From: Paraburkholderia sp. LEh10
GTDB lineage: Bacteria > Pseudomonadota > Gammaproteobacteria > Burkholderiales > Burkholderiaceae
Assembly: GCF_017814945.1 (NCBI RefSeq)
Contig: NZ_JAGIPX010000001.1
Span: 1 to 64,000, forward strand
Direction: 5' to 3'
DNA: 64,000 bases
Below the pieces are notes generated by a model that searched no databases, was not told the DNA's origin, and saw only the letters and a program-made list of their open reading frames with translations. The translations under genes were made by a program, and so were the position numbers. Each line of letters opens with the position of its first letter. Position 1 is the stretch's first letter. This document shows positions 26,620-36,003 of this stretch, in pieces.

Positions 26620-28038
26620 TCATTGCGGAAGCTGGATCGCGCGAAGCTCGACGAACTCGTCGATGCCGAACGTTCCGCCCTCGCGGCCCATGCCCGACGC
26701 GCCGAACCCCCCGAACGGCGCACTCGCGTTGAACGGCGCGCCGTTCACATCGAGCTGTCCCGCACGCAAGCGCCGCGCGACGCGCAACGCGTGCTCCGCC
26801 GACGCGCTCCACACCGCGCCCGCAAGTCCGTAGGGCGTGCCGTTGGCGAGCGACACCGCTTCCTCTTCGGTCGAGTACGTTTGCACGGCCAGCACGGGAC
26901 CGAACACTTCTTCCTGCGCGAGTTCTGCATCGGCGGGCACGCGGCCGAAGATGGCCGGCGCGACGAAATAGCCTCGCGTGGGCAGCACGGGTTTCGCGCC
27001 ATCGGCGATATCGTCGTAGCCCGCCTGTTGCGCGCGTTCGATGTATGCGTTGACGCGGCGCCGATGCTCCGCCGAAACCAGCGGACCGACGCGCGAATCG
27101 GCATCGCGCGGATCGCCGATGCGCAGGTTCGCAACGCCCGCGCGAAGCTGCTCGCGATAGGCCGCGTACTGCGCCTCGGGCACGATGAGCCGGGTGATCG
27201 CGCTGCATGTCTGTCCCGAGTTCAGCATGCACGACGACAGCGCATGCTTCACGACAGCGGCCTGATCCGCATCCGGCAATGCGATGCTCGCCGACTTGCC
27301 GCCCAGTTCGAGCGCCACGCGTTTGAGACGGGCGCCCGCCGTCGCCGCGATGTGCCTGCCTGCCGCCGTCGATCCCGTGAACGACACCATATCGATGCCC
27401 GGATGCGTAACGAGCGCTTCTCCCGTCGAACGATCGCCGACGACAATGTTCAGTACGCCGCGCGGCAGCCGGGCTTCGAGCGTGGCTTCGCATAGTGCGG
27501 CGACGACGCCCGGCGCGAGTTCGGACGGCTTGAGCACGACGCAGCAGCCCGCGACGAGCGCTGCCGCCAGCTTCGCCGTAATCTGATGCAGCGGATAGTT
27601 CCACGGCGTGATCGCGGCAACTACACCCACGGGCTCCTTCGTCACGAGCGAGTGTGCGACGCGCGTGTCCGCCAGCGCTTTCGCCGCGAGTACCGCCGTT
27701 GCGCGCCAAGCCGCGATGGGCGCCTGAATCTGGATGCGCCGTGTGAGCTTGAGCGGCATGCCGACTTCTGCGACAACACTCTCGACCATGCGATCGGAAC
27801 GCGCTTCGAGTGCATCGGCGATAGCGAGCAGATAGGCCGCGCGTTCGTCGACGGGTGCGCTGGACCAACGCGCAAACGCTGCGCGCGCTCCTTTCACGGC
27901 GGCATCCACTTCAGCGGCGCTGCCGTGCGCGATCGTCGCAATGGGCGCTTCCGTCGTGGAATCGTAGATGGTAGTCGTGGCCGCGCCGGTCGCTGCACGC
28001 ATGTCGCCGTCGATCAGATGCTGGTGGTAATGAATCAT
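26620..28038 (-). CDS. NAD(P)-dependent aldehyde dehydrogenase
   Basis: The 472-residue enzyme has the full ALDH catalytic set: Asn147 in ITPWNYPL, Glu244 in ALELGGKS and the nucleophile Cys278 in NSGQTCSA. FTGSTAAGR supplies the nucleotide loop and EEVFGPVL closes the site. The start overlaps the stop of the second crotonase gene (ATGA). Within a ligase/crotonase/ALDH operon it may oxidise an aldehyde released from a hydroxyacyl-CoA by retro-aldol cleavage, as vanillin dehydrogenase does in hydroxycinnamate pathways; this is an analogy, not a demonstration. Confidence 0.9.
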   Translation of the reverse strand: MIHYHQHLIDGDMRAATGAATTTIYDSTTEAPIATIAHGSAAEVDAAVKGARAAFARWSSAPVDERAAYLLAIADALEARSDRMVESVVAEVGMPLKLTRRIQIQAPIAAWRATAVLAAKALADTRVAHSLVTKEPVGVVAAITPWNYPLHQITAKLAAALVAGCCVVLKPSELAPGVVAALCEATLEARLPRGVLNIVVGDRSTGEALVTHPGIDMVSFTGSTAAGRHIAATAGARLKRVALELGGKSASIALPDADQAAVVKHALSSCMLNSGQTCSAITRLIVPEAQYAAYREQLRAGVANLRIGDPRDADSRVGPLVSAEHRRRVNAYIERAQQAGYDDIADGAKPVLPTRGYFVAPAIFGRVPADAELAQEEVFGPVLAVQTYSTEEEAVSLANGTPYGLAGAVWSASAEHALRVARRLRAGQLDVNGAPFNASAPFGGFGASGMGREGGTFGIDEFVELRAIQLPQ

Positions 28039-28808
28039 GCTCTCGAATCCGTGGAAGCCTTGCCGTTGAGAAAAGCGCGCATGGCGGCTTGCGGCTCGCC
28101 GTGCGCATAGCATTGGGTTTGCGCTTCGATGCCAGCCGCGCAGGCGGCATCGAAGCCGGCTTGCGTCAGTGCGCGCAAGCGTTGTTTGGAAAGCTTGATC
28201 GCGTGCGCGGGAAGCTTTGCGAGTTGCCGCGCGCGTTCGAGCGCGGCATCGAGTACGCTGGTCGGTTCCGCCAGCTCCGTCACCAGCCCGATCTCGTAAG
28301 CGCGCCGCGCATCGATCAGATCGCCCGATAGCGACAGCTGCACGTTATGTGTCATGCCGACATGCAAGGTCATCAGATACGACCCGACGATGCTCGCGAG
28401 ACCGGCTTTCACTTCCGGCTGCCCGATGCGTGTACCAATGCCCGCGATGCGCCAATCCGCGCACAGCGCGATCTGAAAACCCGCGCCGGCCGCGACGCCG
28501 TTGAGCGCGGCGATGCATGGCTTGTCGAGATCGCGCACGGCCTGGTACATCGCGCGCTGCGCGTCGAGCCATGCGGGAATGCGCGCGATATCGACCCGGG
28601 CCGCTTCTTCCAGATCCTGTCCCGCGCAAAATGCGCGCGAACCTGCACCCGTCAGCACGATCGCTCGCACCATCGGATCATGATTCAGCCGCGCGAGCGT
28701 TTCGATCAACGCGGCGCGCAGCGTCTGACTCACTGCGTTGAGTTTGTCAGGACGGTTCAGCGTAACGAGCGCGATATCGCCCCGCATCTCACAGAGAACG
28801 TCGCTCAT
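28035..28808 (-). CDS. Enoyl-CoA hydratase/isomerase family protein
   Basis: The 257-residue crotonase has VTLNRPDKLNAVSQTLRAAL, the oxyanion-hole segment GSRAFCAGQDLEEA and LNGVAAGAGFQIALCADWRI. It differs clearly from the other crotonase of the operon, so the two probably act on successive intermediates. ATGA overlaps tie it to the ligase gene upstream and the ALDH gene downstream, indicating one translationally coupled unit. Confidence 0.87.
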   Translation of the reverse strand: MSDVLCEMRGDIALVTLNRPDKLNAVSQTLRAALIETLARLNHDPMVRAIVLTGAGSRAFCAGQDLEEAARVDIARIPAWLDAQRAMYQAVRDLDKPCIAALNGVAAGAGFQIALCADWRIAGIGTRIGQPEVKAGLASIVGSYLMTLHVGMTHNVQLSLSGDLIDARRAYEIGLVTELAEPTSVLDAALERARQLAKLPAHAIKLSKQRLRALTQAGFDAACAAGIEAQTQCYAHGEPQAAMRAFLNGKASTDSRA

Positions 28809-30898
28809 GCCTGCTCCTTGAACTCGACCACCGCATCCACAACGACCACGCCCTTGCCGCGCTCCATCACCATCACCGGATTCATGTCGACGGATACGAG
28901 CGACGTGCGGTGCGCGACGGCGAAATTCCCGAGCGCGACGGCGGCTTGCGCGAGCGCCTCGGCGTCGAGCGCGGGCTGGCCGCGATAGCCGTCAATCAGC
29001 GGCGCGATACGCAGGCGGCGCACCGCCGCGAGCGCGTCACCGACGCTGAACGGCGCGAGCAGCGACACGACATCGCCGCGTAGTTCGACCAGCGTGCCGC
29101 CCTCGCCGATCATGACAATCGGGCCCAGCACGGCATCGACGGTCGCGCCGAGCATGAACTCATGCAGGCCGCCTTCCATGCGTGCGACGACCACACGCGG
29201 CTCCTTCACGCCGAGCGACGCCAGGCACGCGAGACAGTTTTCGGCTGCACGCCGCGCATCGCTCACGCCGATATGCACGAGACCGTGTTCGCTCTTGTGC
29301 GGAATCTCGGCAGCGCAGCCTTTGACGACGACTTTTTCGCCGAATGTCTGCGCGATCGACGCCGCCTCTTTCGCGTTCGTACACACGGCATGCGCGACGA
29401 CCGGCACACCGTAGCGTCGAAGCAGATTCAGGCTCGCGGCTTCGTCGAGCAGCCCGTGAGGGACAGACGTTTGCTCGGGCGGCAGCGAAACTTCTTCGGC
29501 GCAATGCATCGCGTCGCTATGCGCGTAGTGCCAGAGCGCGTGGATCGCATCGGTCTCGCTGACATAGGTTGGCACACCGCACGCTTCGAACGCCGCGCGC
29601 ACGGAACGTTGCGGCGCGGTGACGACCAGCGGCTTGCGATGCGACGTCATGAAACGCGCAGCCGTGCGCGCGAGATCGGGCACGTCGTAACCAGGACCGG
29701 CGACGGGCACGCCGATGACGAACATATCGGCCTGCGGATCGTCGCCGAGCACGTCAAGCACTTGCGAGAACATCGCGCCGTTGCCGAGCAGCGATGCCGT
29801 CAGGTCGAGCGGATTGCCTGCAGTCGCGAAACCGGGAAGAATGCGCGCGAGCGCTTCGATGGTCGAGCCGGACAGGCCCGCGAGCGGCAAGCCCACACGT
29901 TCTGCCGCATCCGCACAGAGCACGCCCACGGCGCCGCTATGGCTCATCACGACGGCGCGGCCTTCGCGCACCGGCAAGCCTTGCACGAATAGTGCAGCGG
30001 CATTGACGAGTTCGTGGACATCGCGGGCGCGCAGGATGCCGTGACGCTCGAGGAACGCGTCGAGCGCCGCATCCTGCCCGGCCAGCGCGCCCGTATGAGA
30101 CGCCGCGGCCGCCGCCCCGAGGTCGCTGCTGCCGCCCTTGAGCAGCACGACACGGGCGCCGCGCGCTCGCGCGATGCGTGCGGCCTGCGCGAGCATCGCA
30201 GGCTGCGACAGCGACTCGACGTACACAAGGATCAGACGGATCGATTCGTCCGTGGCGACACTCAACGCCAGCTCCGCTACGCCAAGATCAGCGTCGTTGC
30301 CTGTGGCCGCGAGATAGCGCACGCCCAGACCTCGCTCGCGCAACAGCACATAAGGCATCACGCTGGCCGCGCCGCTCTGGCTTACGATGGCGATCGGCCC
30401 GTCCATCGGTTCGACTTCCATGAACATCGTGCTGAAGTTCAGCACGGCTCCGCTCGCAAAACTGGCGATCCCCTGCGCATTCGGCCCGACGATGCGCATG
30501 CCTGCTGCACGCGCGTGGCGCACGACTTCGTCCTGCAACGCACGGCCTTGCGCGCCAGTTTCCGCGAACCCCGACGCCATCACGATGGCGGTGGCAACGC
30601 CCATGTCAGCGCATGCACGGATCGCGTCACTCGCCGCGTCGCCCGCTACGGCGATGATCGCCGCTTCGGGCACCTCGGGCAGGTCCGCGAGGCTCGCGTA
30701 GCAACGCAAGCCCTGCACCTCGGCGCGTTGCGGATTGACGGGCAGGATGCGCCCCTGGTAGCCGTAACGCTGCATATAGTGGATTGCGCGCCCGCCCACC
30801 TTGTTCGGGTTGTCCGACGCGCCGATCACGGCCACCGCTTCCGGATTCCATAGCGCCGACACGGGCGCGTAGAAGATGTCGTTTCGTCTCTTGAGCAT
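28805..30898 (-). CDS. NDP-forming acyl-CoA synthetase (acetate-CoA ligase family)
   Basis: This 697-residue protein fuses the two halves of ADP-forming acyl-CoA synthetases. A CoA-binding Rossmann domain (VAVIGASDNPNKVGGRAIHY) and a succinyl-CoA-ligase-like domain with VMSHSGAVGVLCADAAERVG come first, followed by a C-terminal ATP-grasp part (EKVVVKGCAAEIPHKSEHGL, then VMIGEGGTLVELRGDVV). The putative phosphohistidine lies in HKSEHG. It would activate a carboxylate imported by the MFS partner. I chose the internal ATG; the frame reaches a GTG 15 codons upstream, with no good ribosome site at either. It heads the CoA operon. Confidence 0.83.
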   Translation of the reverse strand: MLKRRNDIFYAPVSALWNPEAVAVIGASDNPNKVGGRAIHYMQRYGYQGRILPVNPQRAEVQGLRCYASLADLPEVPEAAIIAVAGDAASDAIRACADMGVATAIVMASGFAETGAQGRALQDEVVRHARAAGMRIVGPNAQGIASFASGAVLNFSTMFMEVEPMDGPIAIVSQSGAASVMPYVLLRERGLGVRYLAATGNDADLGVAELALSVATDESIRLILVYVESLSQPAMLAQAARIARARGARVVLLKGGSSDLGAAAAASHTGALAGQDAALDAFLERHGILRARDVHELVNAAALFVQGLPVREGRAVVMSHSGAVGVLCADAAERVGLPLAGLSGSTIEALARILPGFATAGNPLDLTASLLGNGAMFSQVLDVLGDDPQADMFVIGVPVAGPGYDVPDLARTAARFMTSHRKPLVVTAPQRSVRAAFEACGVPTYVSETDAIHALWHYAHSDAMHCAEEVSLPPEQTSVPHGLLDEAASLNLLRRYGVPVVAHAVCTNAKEAASIAQTFGEKVVVKGCAAEIPHKSEHGLVHIGVSDARRAAENCLACLASLGVKEPRVVVARMEGGLHEFMLGATVDAVLGPIVMIGEGGTLVELRGDVVSLLAPFSVGDALAAVRRLRIAPLIDGYRGQPALDAEALAQAAVALGNFAVAHRTSLVSVDMNPVMVMERGKGVVVVDAVVEFKEQA

Positions 30899-30973
30899 GA
30901 TGTCTTTGTCGATCAGGAATGCATGATCGAAGGCTACGTCCACCGGAAGCCATCAGGAAGTGTTAGATTGGCT

Positions 30974-30984
30974 ATATCAGATAT
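30974..30984. promoter_or_regulatory. Palindrome ATATC-A-GATAT in divergent promoter
   Basis: A perfect 11-bp palindrome lies 16 bases before the LysR start and about 75 bases from the ligase start. AT-rich symmetric sites in such divergent spacers are typical LysR binding positions. Function is inferred. Confidence 0.4.
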
Positions 30985-31000
30985 CGATTTTTGTGAAACC

Positions 31001-31912
31001 ATGAATCTGAAGCAACTGGAGACATTTGCCGTCGTCGCCGAGTTCGGCTCGATCTCCCGGGCAGCGCAGGCGCTGGGCGTCGCGCAGTCGCTGGTCAGCC
31101 GCAATCTCACGCAGCTGGAAGAGGAATGGCGCGACCGGCTGTTCGACCGCACGGGCCGCGGCGTGGTGCTGACCGAATTTGGACGGCGCGTGCAGCCGGA
31201 AGTGACACTGCTACTGAATCAGGCCGAGCGTCTGCAGCTTGCGATCAGGGAATCGGCGGGCGCGCTGACGGGCACGGTGCATATCGGGATGCTGCCGTCG
31301 CTCGCGCCGCAATTGCTGCCCAGGCTGTTCGCGGACATCAGCGAAAAAGCGCCGGGTGTAAAGCTGCATGTCGCGGAAGGATTCAGCGGATCGCTCGACG
31401 AGCAGCTCGGCAGCGGGCGCCTCGACATGATCGTCGTGAACCGCTACGGCGCCGCGCAAGGACGGCACGAGGATGTGCTCGGGGTGGTCGATACGTTTCT
31501 CGTGGGCGACCCGCAGCACGACGTGTTCGGCCGCAGCACGATCGCGTTCAAACGGCTCGCCGGCTTGCGGCTCGTGCTACCCGCTGCGCCCAACGGGCTG
31601 CGCGCGGTGCTCGATCACGTCGCGCGCGAGCAGGGCGTCGCGCTGAACATCGTGATGGAAGTGGATACGCTAACCGCGATGAAGGACGTCGCGACGCGCG
31701 GCGGCGCGTTCACGATCCTGCCGGAACTCGCGGTGCGTGAAGAACAGAGGGTTGGCCGCCTCGCCGCGACGCGCATCGAGCGCCCTGCTATCAGGCGCAC
31801 GATCGCGCTCGGCTTCACGCGGCAACGCCCGCTTCTGAAGGCAGCGCGATTTGTCGGCTCCCGCTTGCGAGAACTAACGAGCGATTTGCTCGATCAGGGA
31901 AGCACAATTTGA
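31001..31912 (+). CDS. LysR-family transcriptional regulator
   Basis: The 303-residue protein starts MNLKQLETFAVVAEFGSISR and has GVAQSLVSRNLTQLEEEWRD as the recognition region. A normal effector domain follows (TGTVHIGMLPSLAPQLLPRL). It belongs to the Cbl/NAC/GltC-like part of the family. Divergent orientation from the ligase/crotonase/ALDH/MFS operon makes it the probable regulator of that operon. Confidence 0.9.
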   Translation: MNLKQLETFAVVAEFGSISRAAQALGVAQSLVSRNLTQLEEEWRDRLFDRTGRGVVLTEFGRRVQPEVTLLLNQAERLQLAIRESAGALTGTVHIGMLPSLAPQLLPRLFADISEKAPGVKLHVAEGFSGSLDEQLGSGRLDMIVVNRYGAAQGRHEDVLGVVDTFLVGDPQHDVFGRSTIAFKRLAGLRLVLPAAPNGLRAVLDHVAREQGVALNIVMEVDTLTAMKDVATRGGAFTILPELAVREEQRVGRLAATRIERPAIRRTIALGFTRQRPLLKAARFVGSRLRELTSDLLDQGSTI

Positions 31913-31989
31913 ATCTATGTTGAGAACCGATTGACGATGGCCTGCGGCTCCTGGTTTTCGACCTGCTCTACCAGTAGAGTTCAAATGCT

Positions 31990-32339
31990 CGAAACAATAT
32001 CGTCGCTGCGTGCCGATTCCGCAATTGCCGGACTATGGCGCAACTGGAGGGAGGTTGACGGGGCCGAGATGCTTTCGTTCACGATGCTGACCGTCAACTC
32101 AGACGAGCACCCGCTGATGAAACGATTCCACAAGCCTGGCGACGAGAAGCGCTCGGTCGTGATTGTGCCGCCGACCGAATACGCGGACTGGCTGTCATGC
32201 AGGTCGGTGGACGAAGCCCGATTCCTTCTTGCGGCCATATCCGGTTGAAGCCATGCACGTCGAGCCGTATCCGCTGCCACCCCACAAACCGAAGGCTTTG
32301 CCCGAGGACGGCGGTGGGCAGTCATCGTTGATCGAGTAG
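31990..32339 (+). pseudogene. SRAP/YedK (HMCES) remnant, N-terminally deleted and frameshifted
   Basis: One frame reads AIAGLWRNWREVDGAEMLSF then TMLTVNSDEHPLMKRFHKPG and SVVIVPPTEYADWL, the C-terminal half of the SOS-response-associated peptidase family. It hits a stop, and the +1 frame resumes at YPVEAMHVEPYPLPPHKPKA and ends QSSLIE, the family's usual C-terminus. A one-base change near 32238 splits the frame. The N-terminal half with the catalytic Cys2 is missing, so abasic-site crosslinking is not possible. Confidence 0.75.
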
Positions 32340-32583
32340 GCACGAGGCTCGAGATGCGCAGGGACAGTTTCTAGCTATTGCAAGGTTGCGACCGCGTTCG
32401 AGACGGCGGGCAGAAAGCGACCCACAGGGGACGGTGGGGCCAGCTAAAAGCGGACGTTCAGCAAGCCTTGAAGCGGCGAAGTATCGTTGGAATCTCAACC
32501 AGTACCAACGATGTTCGTCTAAAAGAAGCCCCGGGCCAAACGGCATGCTGGCTGCGGCTTTGCTTGAAATGCTGGGCCGTCTC

Positions 32584-33519
32584 TTATGCCGTGGCCGAAG
32601 CGCGTAGGCGATGGACTATCTGGTTGTCCTTGCCATCGACCAGGGGAGTCAGGGTGAAGTTGAACTCAATCTCCTTGTAGGCGTCAGCCTTCAGGCCCAG
32701 CGCCGTGCCGCCGGTCTTTTCGACAACGCGAGGAATCAGTTCCTCTCGCGTCGCGAAGGCGACGTCGTTCCAGATCAGCGGATCGCCTTCGATGTTGAAC
32801 TGGGTAGTGAGCTTGCGGTACTGGTCGGTGGTGACGAAAAAGTGCACATGCGCCGGACGCTTGCCCTGACGGCCGAGCACGCTCATCATCTGCTGGGTTG
32901 CGCCTTGCGGCGGAAGGCAATAGCCCACCGGCATCAGCGTGCGGAATTCGTATTTACCGTCGGCACCGGTCTTGACTGCGCCGCGCAGGTTGAACTCGCT
33001 CTGCGCACCAGTCGGATCGAAGTGCGAGTAAAACCCCTTCGAGTTAGCGTGCCAGCATTCGACCACGGCGCCGGCGACTGGCTTGCCGTCCGGACCGGCA
33101 ACCGTACCGTGGATGACCAGCGGACCCGCATCCGGATCGGGATCGATGTCGATCTTCGACACACCGTCGCGCACCGGCGTGCCGGCGACATACAGCGGAC
33201 CTTCAACGGCTCGTGGCGTGCCACCACTGATACCGGCCGCCTTGTCCGCCGCGTCCATTCGGATGTCGAGAAACTTCTCCAGGCCAACGCAGGGCGCAAG
33301 CAACGCCGCTTCCCCGTCCTGACCGAGTTTGTTGAAATAGTTGACGCCAGCCCAGACCTCATCGGGGGTCATGTCGAGATCATCGATGGCTGTGAACAGG
33401 TCGTCCAGCAACCGGTGGATAATCTGCTTGAAACGGGCATTGCCACTCCTGTCATCGAGGTTGGCAGCGGCCTTCAGCAGATCCTGCACTTCCTTCGTAT
33501 CGGATACCTTAACGTTCAT
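32584..33519 (-). CDS. catA: Catechol 1,2-dioxygenase (intradiol)
   Basis: The 311-residue protein has all four non-heme Fe(III) ligands at the classical positions: Tyr164 (SKGFYSHF), Tyr200 (LMPVGYCLPP), His224 and His226 (RPAHVHFF). The N-terminal helical linker domain typical of catechol rather than protocatechuate dioxygenases is present. It opens catechol to cis,cis-muconate. AAGGAG precedes the ATG. It stands alone: catB, catC and catR are not in the window. The flanks are a SRAP remnant and an IS-scarred region, so it was probably moved here. Confidence 0.95.
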   Translation of the reverse strand: MNVKVSDTKEVQDLLKAAANLDDRSGNARFKQIIHRLLDDLFTAIDDLDMTPDEVWAGVNYFNKLGQDGEAALLAPCVGLEKFLDIRMDAADKAAGISGGTPRAVEGPLYVAGTPVRDGVSKIDIDPDPDAGPLVIHGTVAGPDGKPVAGAVVECWHANSKGFYSHFDPTGAQSEFNLRGAVKTGADGKYEFRTLMPVGYCLPPQGATQQMMSVLGRQGKRPAHVHFFVTTDQYRKLTTQFNIEGDPLIWNDVAFATREELIPRVVEKTGGTALGLKADAYKEIEFNFTLTPLVDGKDNQIVHRLRASATA

Positions 33520-33804
33520 AACGACTGTCTCCTTTTCTGGAAAATCTCAGGATGCGCTCGCCCTCGAACCACCTCGTCTTTCGCAGGCTCAAGCATTGTT
33601 GCGACGAATTAACGAGGGCCAACGGCACCGCGACGTCACCGATAAACGCTCGTCCGCCGACCGTGTATATAATCCGGCTCTTTTCTGGACTAAAGACCAT
33701 CTCCATACGAAGTGTAGTCTCTCCGTGCGTTTAAATTGCGGTTTGATTGTTTGATTCGCATCGGCAGCGCAGCCCCAGCTTCTCAGTTTTTTAGCCTACT
33801 AATT

Positions 33805-33955
33805 CAATGAATGATGCGCGGCCGCCACGATTGACGCGATCGAGGATTGTTACCCGGCGCTGGGTCGTTGAGCGCAGCTTCGTCTGCTCAACCGGTTCCG
33901 CCGCCTCGCATGGGACTATGAACGGCAACCCGAAACGCTTGGCGGGGCGTCGCAG
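33805..33955 (+). mobile_element. IS5-family transposase C-terminal remnant
   Basis: One frame gives RSRIVTRRWVVERSF, the conserved block of IS5/IS1182-like DDE transposases. After a frame change it continues NRFRRLAWDYERQPETLGG, which normally follows directly. The rest of the transposase and the terminal repeats are not identifiable. This is an old, inactivated insertion next to catA. Confidence 0.7.
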
Positions 33956-34416
33956 ACGCCGATGCGATCGGCGGTCAACGCTTTCTGTCGAACCTGGCTT
34001 TAGTTGCTAATGCACAGGGCCCCGGCCAACCGTCCAGATGAAGGATTGGGCATCGCGCTCCTTCGAAAAATCAAGCGAACGGCCGGTTTCGTGGTGCCAC
34101 TGGTATTTCTGTTTGCCGAGAGATATTGGTTTCACCGCGAGTACCCTCGCTACGTGGCCTCGATTGTCAACATTCCTGGAACCGATCTCGAAGGTCCGGT
34201 GTTGGCCGGTACTCGGACGGATGTTGCGGGGTGTCGTGTGCTCACGCCGCCCGATGCTTCATAACATAGGTCAACTCGCCAACCCCGTCCGCCTCAGTCG
34301 CAATACTATGGCGCCAGCCACTCACTCTGGCGTCTACGAACCCGTAACCATCTGGTCTCGCTGTGCGGGCTTTTTTATTTGGTTTCTTATCCCCGGCGAG
34401 CCGACCAATATCAGAA

Positions 34417-34496
34417 ACTTCTTTAGGCGCCAAAAAAATATCCGACGTGGCTGATGGTGTCTATGCAGTTGTCGGAAAGAGTCGGAAAGTTATAGC
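34417..34496 (+). repeat. Left copy of ~80-bp direct repeat flanking the patatin gene
   Basis: It begins ACTTCTTTAGGCGCCAAAAA and ends TCGGAAAGTTATAGC, with an internal doubled TCGGAAAG. It aligns over its whole length with 36004-36084 in the same orientation at roughly 80 percent identity. It is not part of any recognised gene. Confidence 0.7.
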
Positions 34497-34759
34497 GATG
34501 AACCACAATATCGTCTGTGCAATTGACCTAGCTACTGAATTCGACATTTTTCGACTTACCTGAATTGAACTCCAAAAATTTCCCGTTCGTTTTATTGACT
34601 AAGGACCAGGAACCTTCAGCGCACCTCGATGACGAGGCTGCCCCGACCTGAGGGCGGCTGGCCCCCCTTCGGTGAGCAATGGCGAGGTCGCGCTTGAGGC
34701 GCGCGCTTCAAAAGAGCCTCACCGTATGCCCCACTCACGCTTTCGACAGGAGGTCAGTC

Positions 34760-35932
34760 ATGTCCCCAAGCACCGTTTCACATCTAAAGCCGCAAGGTTC
34801 AAAAATCGTACTCGCGCTTCAGGGCGGCGGAGCGCTCGGCGCCTACCACATAGGCGCCTATCAGGCGCTCGCGGAGCATAACTTACATCCAGACTGGGTG
34901 TCCGGAATCTCGATTGGCGCGATCAACTCGGCCGTTATCGCCGGCAACCCGCCTGAAGAGCGCGTCGCAAAGCTCGACGAGTTGTGGCGCGCCATTTCGT
35001 GGCCCGACTTGTTACTCGGGTTCACGCAGTGGCGGCTGCTGCAGAACATGGTTAGTAACGCATGGGCGCTGACTTTCGGGCAGCCCAACTTCTTCCGGCC
35101 TCGCCCCATCAATCCGTTTCTCGTTCCGAGCACGCCCGCACAGTCGGTGAGCTTCTATGACACGACTCCGATGACGACCACGCTGCGGCACTTTGTCGAC
35201 TTTGCACGAATCAATGAAAGGCATGTCCGACTTAGTCTCGGCGCCACCAACGTCGCAACGGGCGACATAAAATTCTTCGATAACACGTGCGATGTGATCG
35301 GGCCCGAACACGTTCTCGCCAGCGGGTCACTGCCTCCCGGATTTCCCGCAACACAGGTCGGACCGGATTTGTATTGGGATGGTGGTTGTGTGGCGAATAC
35401 GCCCCTCGACGCGATCATCGACGAGTCGGATCATCCCCACATGGTGGTGTTCATGATCGACCTCTGGAAAGGAGCCGGCGAGCCGCCGCGTAGCATGAAT
35501 GAGGTGCTTTGGCGCGCGAAGCAGATTCAGTACGCAAGCCGCGTCGCCCGCCATATCGATGCCGTCGCGACGAAGGTTAATCTGCGCCACGCCGTGCACT
35601 TGATGAAAAGAGCCAATGTCGCAGAAGTCGCGGCGGTGCCTGACTCGCCCCTGCTGCGCAAGGGACGGCTGGACATCGTGCACGTCACTTATCATCCCGG
35701 CCCAGATCAGATTCCCAATAGCGATGCTGAGTTCTCGCGCGCCTCTATCGCCGAGCGGCGCGAAGCCGGATACCGCGATCTGAAGGCCGCAATCGCGGAT
35801 GCACCGTGGCTGCGCCAGGAACTGCCCGCGCATCTCGGGGCGCTTGTTCATCGCGTCGAGCGTCAGCGCGTGACTACACTGCCTGAGCCGAATCTCAAGA
35901 GTATGGATGCTCGTGAACCGGCCGCGGCCTAG
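34760..35932 (+). CDS. Patatin-like phospholipase (DUF3734 type)
   Basis: The 390-residue acyl hydrolase has the patatin catalytic layout: oxyanion loop QGGGALGAYH (Gly22-24), nucleophile Ser51 in GISIG and catalytic Asp207 in YWDGGCVANT. The C-terminal region (DAEFSRASIAERREAGYRDL) is typical of bacterial patatin proteins with a DUF3734 domain, often found near PHB or lipid genes. A strong AGGAGGT site precedes the ATG; the frame is open 27 codons further upstream. No signal peptide is seen, so it should act in the cytoplasm or at the inner membrane. The gene is bracketed by direct repeats. Confidence 0.88.
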   Translation: MSPSTVSHLKPQGSKIVLALQGGGALGAYHIGAYQALAEHNLHPDWVSGISIGAINSAVIAGNPPEERVAKLDELWRAISWPDLLLGFTQWRLLQNMVSNAWALTFGQPNFFRPRPINPFLVPSTPAQSVSFYDTTPMTTTLRHFVDFARINERHVRLSLGATNVATGDIKFFDNTCDVIGPEHVLASGSLPPGFPATQVGPDLYWDGGCVANTPLDAIIDESDHPHMVVFMIDLWKGAGEPPRSMNEVLWRAKQIQYASRVARHIDAVATKVNLRHAVHLMKRANVAEVAAVPDSPLLRKGRLDIVHVTYHPGPDQIPNSDAEFSRASIAERREAGYRDLKAAIADAPWLRQELPAHLGALVHRVERQRVTTLPEPNLKSMDAREPAAA

Positions 35933-36003
35933 TGTAAGTAGAGGTCCGCTATCGACACGACGGCACTTATTGAGTAGTCGCGACCGGCCAGAAACCAGTA
36001 GCG

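Larger units (their letters stand above)
33520..34759. other. Gene-poor, AT-richer scarred region, 1.24 kb
   Basis: No intact gene is convincing. The region contains an IS5-type transposase remnant, one copy of an ~80-bp repeat, and a hairpin near 34312-34338 (CGCCAG pairing with CTGGCG) followed by a run of T near 34370. A frame at 34004-34264 (FVVPLVFLFAERYWFHREYP) is protein-like but unrecognised. Base composition is visibly lower in GC than the neighbouring operons. Confidence 0.55.

Noticed and set aside
30899..30943. Upstream GTG start of the acyl-CoA synthetase
   Set aside because: No ribosome site, and the extra 15 residues do not resemble the family N-terminus; the internal ATG fits better, though this is not certain.
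34004..34264. Possible gene for an 86-residue protein
   Set aside because: Some hydrophobic character but no ribosome site, no family match and location in an IS-scarred region.
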